In this document: piece by piece, positions 59,947-64,000 of the stretch | Position numbering within the stretch: the stretch's first letter is position 1 | How the letters are laid out: every line of letters starts with the position of its first letter | Translations under genes and position numbers: made by a program | Origin: Hysterium pulicare CBS 123377 | Taxonomy: Eukaryota > Ascomycota > Dothideomycetes > Hysteriales > Hysteriaceae | Assembly: GCA_000467715.1 (NCBI GenBank) | Contig: AJFK01000104.1 | Coordinates: 1-64,000, forward strand | Direction of reading: 5' to 3' | Length of the DNA stretch: 64,000 bases | The notes under the pieces: generated by a model | Told to the model about the DNA's origin: nothing | Seen by the model: the letters and a program-made list of their open reading frames with translations, nothing else | Database searches by the model: none

Positions 59947-61610
59947 TCAATAGCGTCGAGCTTCGTCTGCTTTGTGAGCACGATAGGCCCAGCTTGCGGC
60001 CCTGGCGATCAATGCCATGCCCTGAACCACAATTAGGCTTTTTCGGGGGTGTTAGAGTAGGTTAGGAAGTACATACGACCCAGTTCACTAGGTGGAACGT
60101 CGTGGGTAGAGCCCACCAGAGAATCAAAGCCCACACGGTGGCGACCTGGTAGTCATTAGACCTCTTCCGGCATTGGCAGAAGAGAATCGACGTGTACATA
60201 CGATGATGTAAGCAAGCGACTCAATATTCGCATGATCATCCAGGATATAGCGAATCAGATGTAGATATAAAGCGTGTGGTTATACGAGGATTTGTGAGCG
60301 AGGCGTGATCTGTTGTTTGTGGTGAGAAGAAGGGGGAAGAAGAGCTTGATGGGGGATGTGTTCATAGTAGCGGTTTGCTTGCAGAGGCCGTCCCTCAGCA
60401 ACCTCACCTCCACCTGCCCCAACATTCCTCTTCCTCCGCAACATCGCACAACTCATGTTGACCTCTTTCAGCAGGGCCAGAACGAGCTCGGCGAAATGAT
60501 ATAAAGGGAGATGGCCGCACTGTCGTCAGAACGCTTCTTGTGGCTGCTAATATCGCTCCTCTATTTGGCAGGACAAAGCTCCCAAGTTGATACAGTCCAA
60601 AGCAGCTCGCGCAAGCTACTCGAAAGCCATGCCTAATATTCTAAGGCAATCAGTAAGATGTTTCTTCAACGGTGCATGTTGACTGACCTTTGTTATGAAG
60701 AAGCCGATTGCCTTGGCTGCTCCGCCTTACCTCCATCTCTACCTCCAACACCACCTCGGCCCTCCGCTCCTCCACGCTCGATCCCGCTCGATCCCGCTAC
60801 AAGCTCTTCCACTAAGATATTATAATAGCGGTGGTATAATCATGTTATGCGAGATCCCAACTACTATAGCCAGCTAAAGCGCTGGTGGCTCAGCGGATAT
60901 CGATGGGCGGAAAACTGGCGAACATACGTCGAAATCCGGACGGCTATGTCGAAAGTGAGACATCACAACGACAGCAATATGATGGGGTGGAAGCGAAAAG
61001 TGAGAACGGATAAAAGACTGATCAATACTTGACCTAGATACAAGATGGCTTTGGACTCCGAAACCACCGCCCCGGAAATGTGCTGGTCGACTCAACTTTG
61101 AAGCCGCATCCCTTCCGCAGTCTCAGCCCGTTCTTGCAGACATCATGCGCTTCTGCATACTCTCAAAGCCACGTATATCAGTGTATTGACGAATACAATG
61201 GTTAGTATGATCCGACTCTCAGACTCGTACCACCACATCAATGGCCCATCTTCGTTACCAGCCGGTAGAGCGGTGATTGGAGTGCTGAGAAAATGCGCTG
61301 TGGAAGACTTGGCAAGGTCTTGATACGTCTCTGAGAACAATCGGGACAGATCCAATAGGCTGGTCTCGATCACGCAGCCAGTAAGGGGTAGCAACAATTC
61401 ATTCATTCTCGTCTTCCCCACCAGTCTTGGCATGGCTTGTTGTCTCTTTGATTGGATGATTTACGCCTCTCAGAGAGCTTTTGTCCGGCCTCTATCCGCA
61501 GCTGATCGCTAGCTGCATCCTCTGATTCCTCTCCATTCAGTGTCTGCTCCTTGTATCCGGTTGGACTTTCGGGGAAGAATATAGGACAATAGGTACTTAT
61601 TCCAGGATGA
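59947..61610 (-). pseudogene. Exon-like pieces of an unknown membrane-protein gene (possibly decayed)
   Basis: Several minus-strand segments look like exons of a polytopic membrane protein. From 5' to 3': about 61610-61434, reading PIFFPESPTGYKEQTLNGEE and on to a Glu/Lys/Arg-rich end; 61290-61170 with WWYESESRIILTIVFVNTLI; about 61040-60985 with VLISLLSVLTFRFHPIILLS; about 60950-60900; one ending at 60202 (ESLAYII); 60145-60077 (VATVWALILWWALPTTFHLV, proper AG and GTATGT ends); and 60021-59947 (GMALIARAASWAYRAHKADE, stop TGA). The last three splice in phase. The exon ending at 60202 lacks an in-frame ATG or acceptor, and two early pieces overlap in different phases. I could not assemble a full protein. 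It may be a live gene with odd introns or a relic. Confidence 0.35.
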
Positions 61611-61730
61611 CTACAGGTGCGGTCGCCGCCATAAAATATAGCTGGCTACCTGGCGCATGCATCGAAGAACGGTTATTAAGAGATAGAGTGATATAGAGAG
61701 AGAGGCAATAAAAGTGGTTCGCATACGGTG

Positions 61731-61985
61731 ACGGTGTGGGTTTGGCTATCCTCTTCACCCTCTCCTCGTCGCCTCGCTGACGAGCGGCCGTTGTTCAGTC
61801 GGGATCTCTGGTGGAGAAGCGGAAGAGGAGCCAACAATATCATGGCCGCCGGCGAAAGATACGGTGTTAGTTTGGCTATCCTCTTCATCATCTCCTCGTC
61901 ACTTCGCTGACGAGCGGTCATTGTTCAGTCGGGATCTCCGGTGGAGAAGCGGATGAGGAGCCAACACCAGCGAAAGGTTGGACTT
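61731..61985. repeat. Tandem duplication, 130-bp period
   Basis: Unit 1 begins at 61731 (ACGGTGTGGG) and unit 2 at 61861 (ACGGTGTTAG). They align with a constant 130-base offset up to about 61960, after which unit 1 carries about 12 extra bases. Most differences are C/T or G/A transitions. The shared part encodes, on the minus strand, SSSASPPEIPTEQ, the end of the gene to the right; in unit 2 the frame then stops (CAATGA), while in unit 1 it reads on for about nine more residues (CAACGG). Confidence 0.8.
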
Positions 61986-63026
61986 CGGTGTCGCCTACGA
62001 AGAAGTCATTGTATCTGTACAAGTCAGAGAAGTACGGATCGTTGACTCCGGTGAAAGGGTCATCTGGAGACGATAAGTAAGAGGGGCCCAGCCCGAGGAG
62101 TCGAGCGGAACCGGTGTCGGAAGTGGTGGTGGATGAGTTTGCAGCGGGCGACAGAGATGGATGTGCTCTTAACAATTTCTTCTGATCCAGATTTGTACGA
62201 TGACTTGGGAACTCATGAGTTCCGGGTTCACGACTACCGTCGAATGAGCTGATAGGAGATTCGGCACCTACACCACCACTCAAAAGATAACTGACGGTTG
62301 GCCATGGAGCATAGCGGCCGACCGGGGAAGTCAAGAGCTCGGAGCTCGCATACGTTTTCCGAGCAGAACAAAGTTCCAAAAATTTCCTATGCCATCGATA
62401 CAAGTAATTATTTTCTTTTTCCCTCAGCTCCTGGCGACCTTATGCGATGAGACTCTCGATGCCCGGATGATTGGGAAGAAGTTAGGAGCAGAGAATCTCC
62501 CCCAGGAGTGCTTTTGGAGGCACTCTGGCGGGCTCCAGCGCGGTATATTTGAAGGCACACATGTCCAGGAGTCTGATGCTAAGTATACCAGGATTAAGAA
62601 CAGGAGGGTCTTCATCCGGTTACTTGACTGAGAATTTATCGGTTTCGGGGCCAGCGAGTCCAAAGGTTCCAGCAATATACGGGAATGTGGACCAGGACTC
62701 ATTGCGATCGGTTCAGCTTGATGACTGAGCTCAGAAGGGGGGCTGTCCCGGCGTGCCCGCTCACGGTATAATATCGTCGGGACGGATGCCAGTCTCAATG
62801 ACAATCTGGGACATCTTAGTACAGTGTCCACAATATCAAGTCCGATAATGACTCGAACTTACCATACCCAGTGTATGGCTAAGGGGTCACAACCATGAGC
62901 GACCATCAACCAAGCACCAGAAGCCAGTAGGTGAAGTGTGAGCAGCCTTCGTAGGTGTTCAAATGTTGACATCCTTCGCAGTGCCATGGTAGCTGCATGC
63001 TTCTGACCCATACTTCTAGTCTCCAT
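61918..63026 (-). CDS. Unknown multi-exon gene with N-terminal membrane helix (structure uncertain)
   Basis: The first exon starts at 63026 (METRSMGQKHAATMALRRMS), continues with one hydrophobic helix LLTLHLLASGAWLMVAHG, and ends at CDPLAIHW before GTATGG or GTAAGT. The next likely piece (about 62818-62770) reads SQIVIETGIRPDDIIP before a GTGAGC donor. Another (about 62710-62630) reads SWSTFPYIAGTFGLAGPETD. The last exon is 62403-61918 at most, 161 codons, Ser/Pro-rich, with YFSDLYRYNDFFVGDTEVQP and the end SPPEIPTEQ. The amino-acid patterns look genuinely coding, but the joins between pieces 2 and 4 do not all keep phase. I recognise no family. Possibly a lineage-specific membrane or secreted protein. 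Confidence 0.4.
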
Positions 63027-64000
63027 TTGGACATATGGACTTAAGATTATTTATTTCCTTAAAGCGGTGTGACATGGGCGATGTTAGAACGTAATGTCAG
63101 ACTTCACAAGTCGTAGCAATGCCCATGTTGGAACGCAAGCAATGTAGGTGTTGTCGATGTCGTCGGCCAGGACTATGACCAACGCCCATCTCGTGTTACA
63201 AAGGTAGGAGGTATAGTTCCTCAGGAAGGCACGGTCTCCGGGACTACTAATAGTAAGTTAGTCTGTATGTATTCATTATAGATCTTCTTTTTATTGATTG
63301 GTACCTTAGCTGACGATGAGAGGATGATTGCCGCCAGGGCAAATGAAGTCCGTTCGACCGGGCAAATTTCAAACCCAAAGGCCAGCGAGCGAGTAGACTC
63401 GAGAGGGAGCCGAGATCTCGCTTCCTTTGCCGTCGAATGAGGACTTGCTGTGGTTTCGAGCTACTGCTGTCAGTAAGGTTGACAAAGATGTTATGGTAGT
63501 GACCTTACTCGGTCATCCGCTGACTCGAGTCGCCAAAAGTTGGTCTTCAAAGGATGCCTTCAAGCGGACCCCAGCTTCTCCAGGAAGATCGCGACGTGAT
63601 TAGGGTAGCTTTGTATTCCCTCGTCAAGATATGCCCAGCATCCTATGTAGGCTGTCAGTTAGACTCGTTTCAAGTTGAGCCTTGCTCTAAGCTGGGCAAA
63701 GACTGAAGGGCAAGCGCTAGGCCGGTGAGGTGCCTCAACTTGTCGCAGCGAGTCAAAGGAAGGTAGTACTCTGTCAGGTCTACTTACAGATGATGCCGTA
63801 GCTGCAGTGAGCTCGAGCTAGCTGTTCGCTCGAAGGAGAGGCTACTGGCGCTGCCATGCCGACGAAACTGCCTTCACGAAGACTACCCGCCTGCCAGTGA
63901 CGACAGCGAGGTCTATGCAAATGGCTCTGGGCATAGAAGAGGCCAGGAGTACAAGATCAAATACAAGAAGAGTATGGCTGCATCTTCGCCGTCAAATTTG
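63027..64000. other. Right end of the window, no gene recognised
   Basis: Promoter side of the unknown minus-strand gene, then sequence without frames of note. A plus-strand reading near 63140-63245 (VGVVDVVGQDYDQRPSRVTK) is short and unsupported. A gene extending beyond the edge cannot be excluded. Confidence 0.4.

Overview
The window is nuclear DNA of a filamentous ascomycete (Pezizomycotina). Genes are broken by many short GT-AG introns (about 45-110 nt), the TEF1 gene has the multi-intron layout of filamentous fungi, and fungus-specific families are present (Zn2Cys6 factor, FSH1-type hydrolase, DUF3074, fungal GT90, SEA4/MIOS). The overall style suggests Leotiomycetes, but that is an impression, not proof. 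I saw no virus-like, LTR or intact transposon.

0-26 kb is gene-dense housekeeping DNA: a gene tail at the edge, RLP24 and PAM18 (divergent), a Zn2Cys6 regulator, an FSH1-like hydrolase, a DUF3074 protein, sterol O-acyltransferase ARE2 and AP-1 gamma (divergent), a secreted GH10 xylanase, the SEA-complex subunit SEA4/MIOS and rRNA-processing EFG1 (divergent), and elongation factor TEF1. 26-35 kb is sparse: an intron-bearing tRNA-Ser(CGA), two unrecognised single-exon genes, and about 4 kb (29.3-33.4 kb) with no convincing gene.

35-57 kb is again gene-rich: a Vid24-domain GID substrate-receptor-like gene, a large GT90 (CAP10-like) membrane glycosyltransferase, cysteine dioxygenase and the GTPase RBG1 (divergent), a CENP-B-type HTH protein with a 22-nt microexon, and a PXA-domain trafficking protein facing the Mediator subunit MED10. 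57-64 kb has no family I can name, but a run of short minus-strand exon-like pieces with membrane helices (59.6-63.0 kb) suggests one or two unknown, possibly decaying membrane-protein genes, with a 130-bp tandem duplication.

Functionally the window mixes ribosome biogenesis (RLP24, EFG1), translation (TEF1, RBG1, tRNA-Ser), membrane traffic (AP-1 gamma, PXA protein), TORC1 nutrient signalling (SEA4), lipid storage (ARE2), sulfur metabolism (CDO), proteolysis (GID receptor) and plant-polymer degradation (GH10). There is no sign of a biosynthetic gene cluster. Five divergent pairs share short head-to-head intergenic regions. Intron joins were worked out by eye from splice signals, reading phase and family similarity; where I give exact exon ends, the phases were checked arithmetically.
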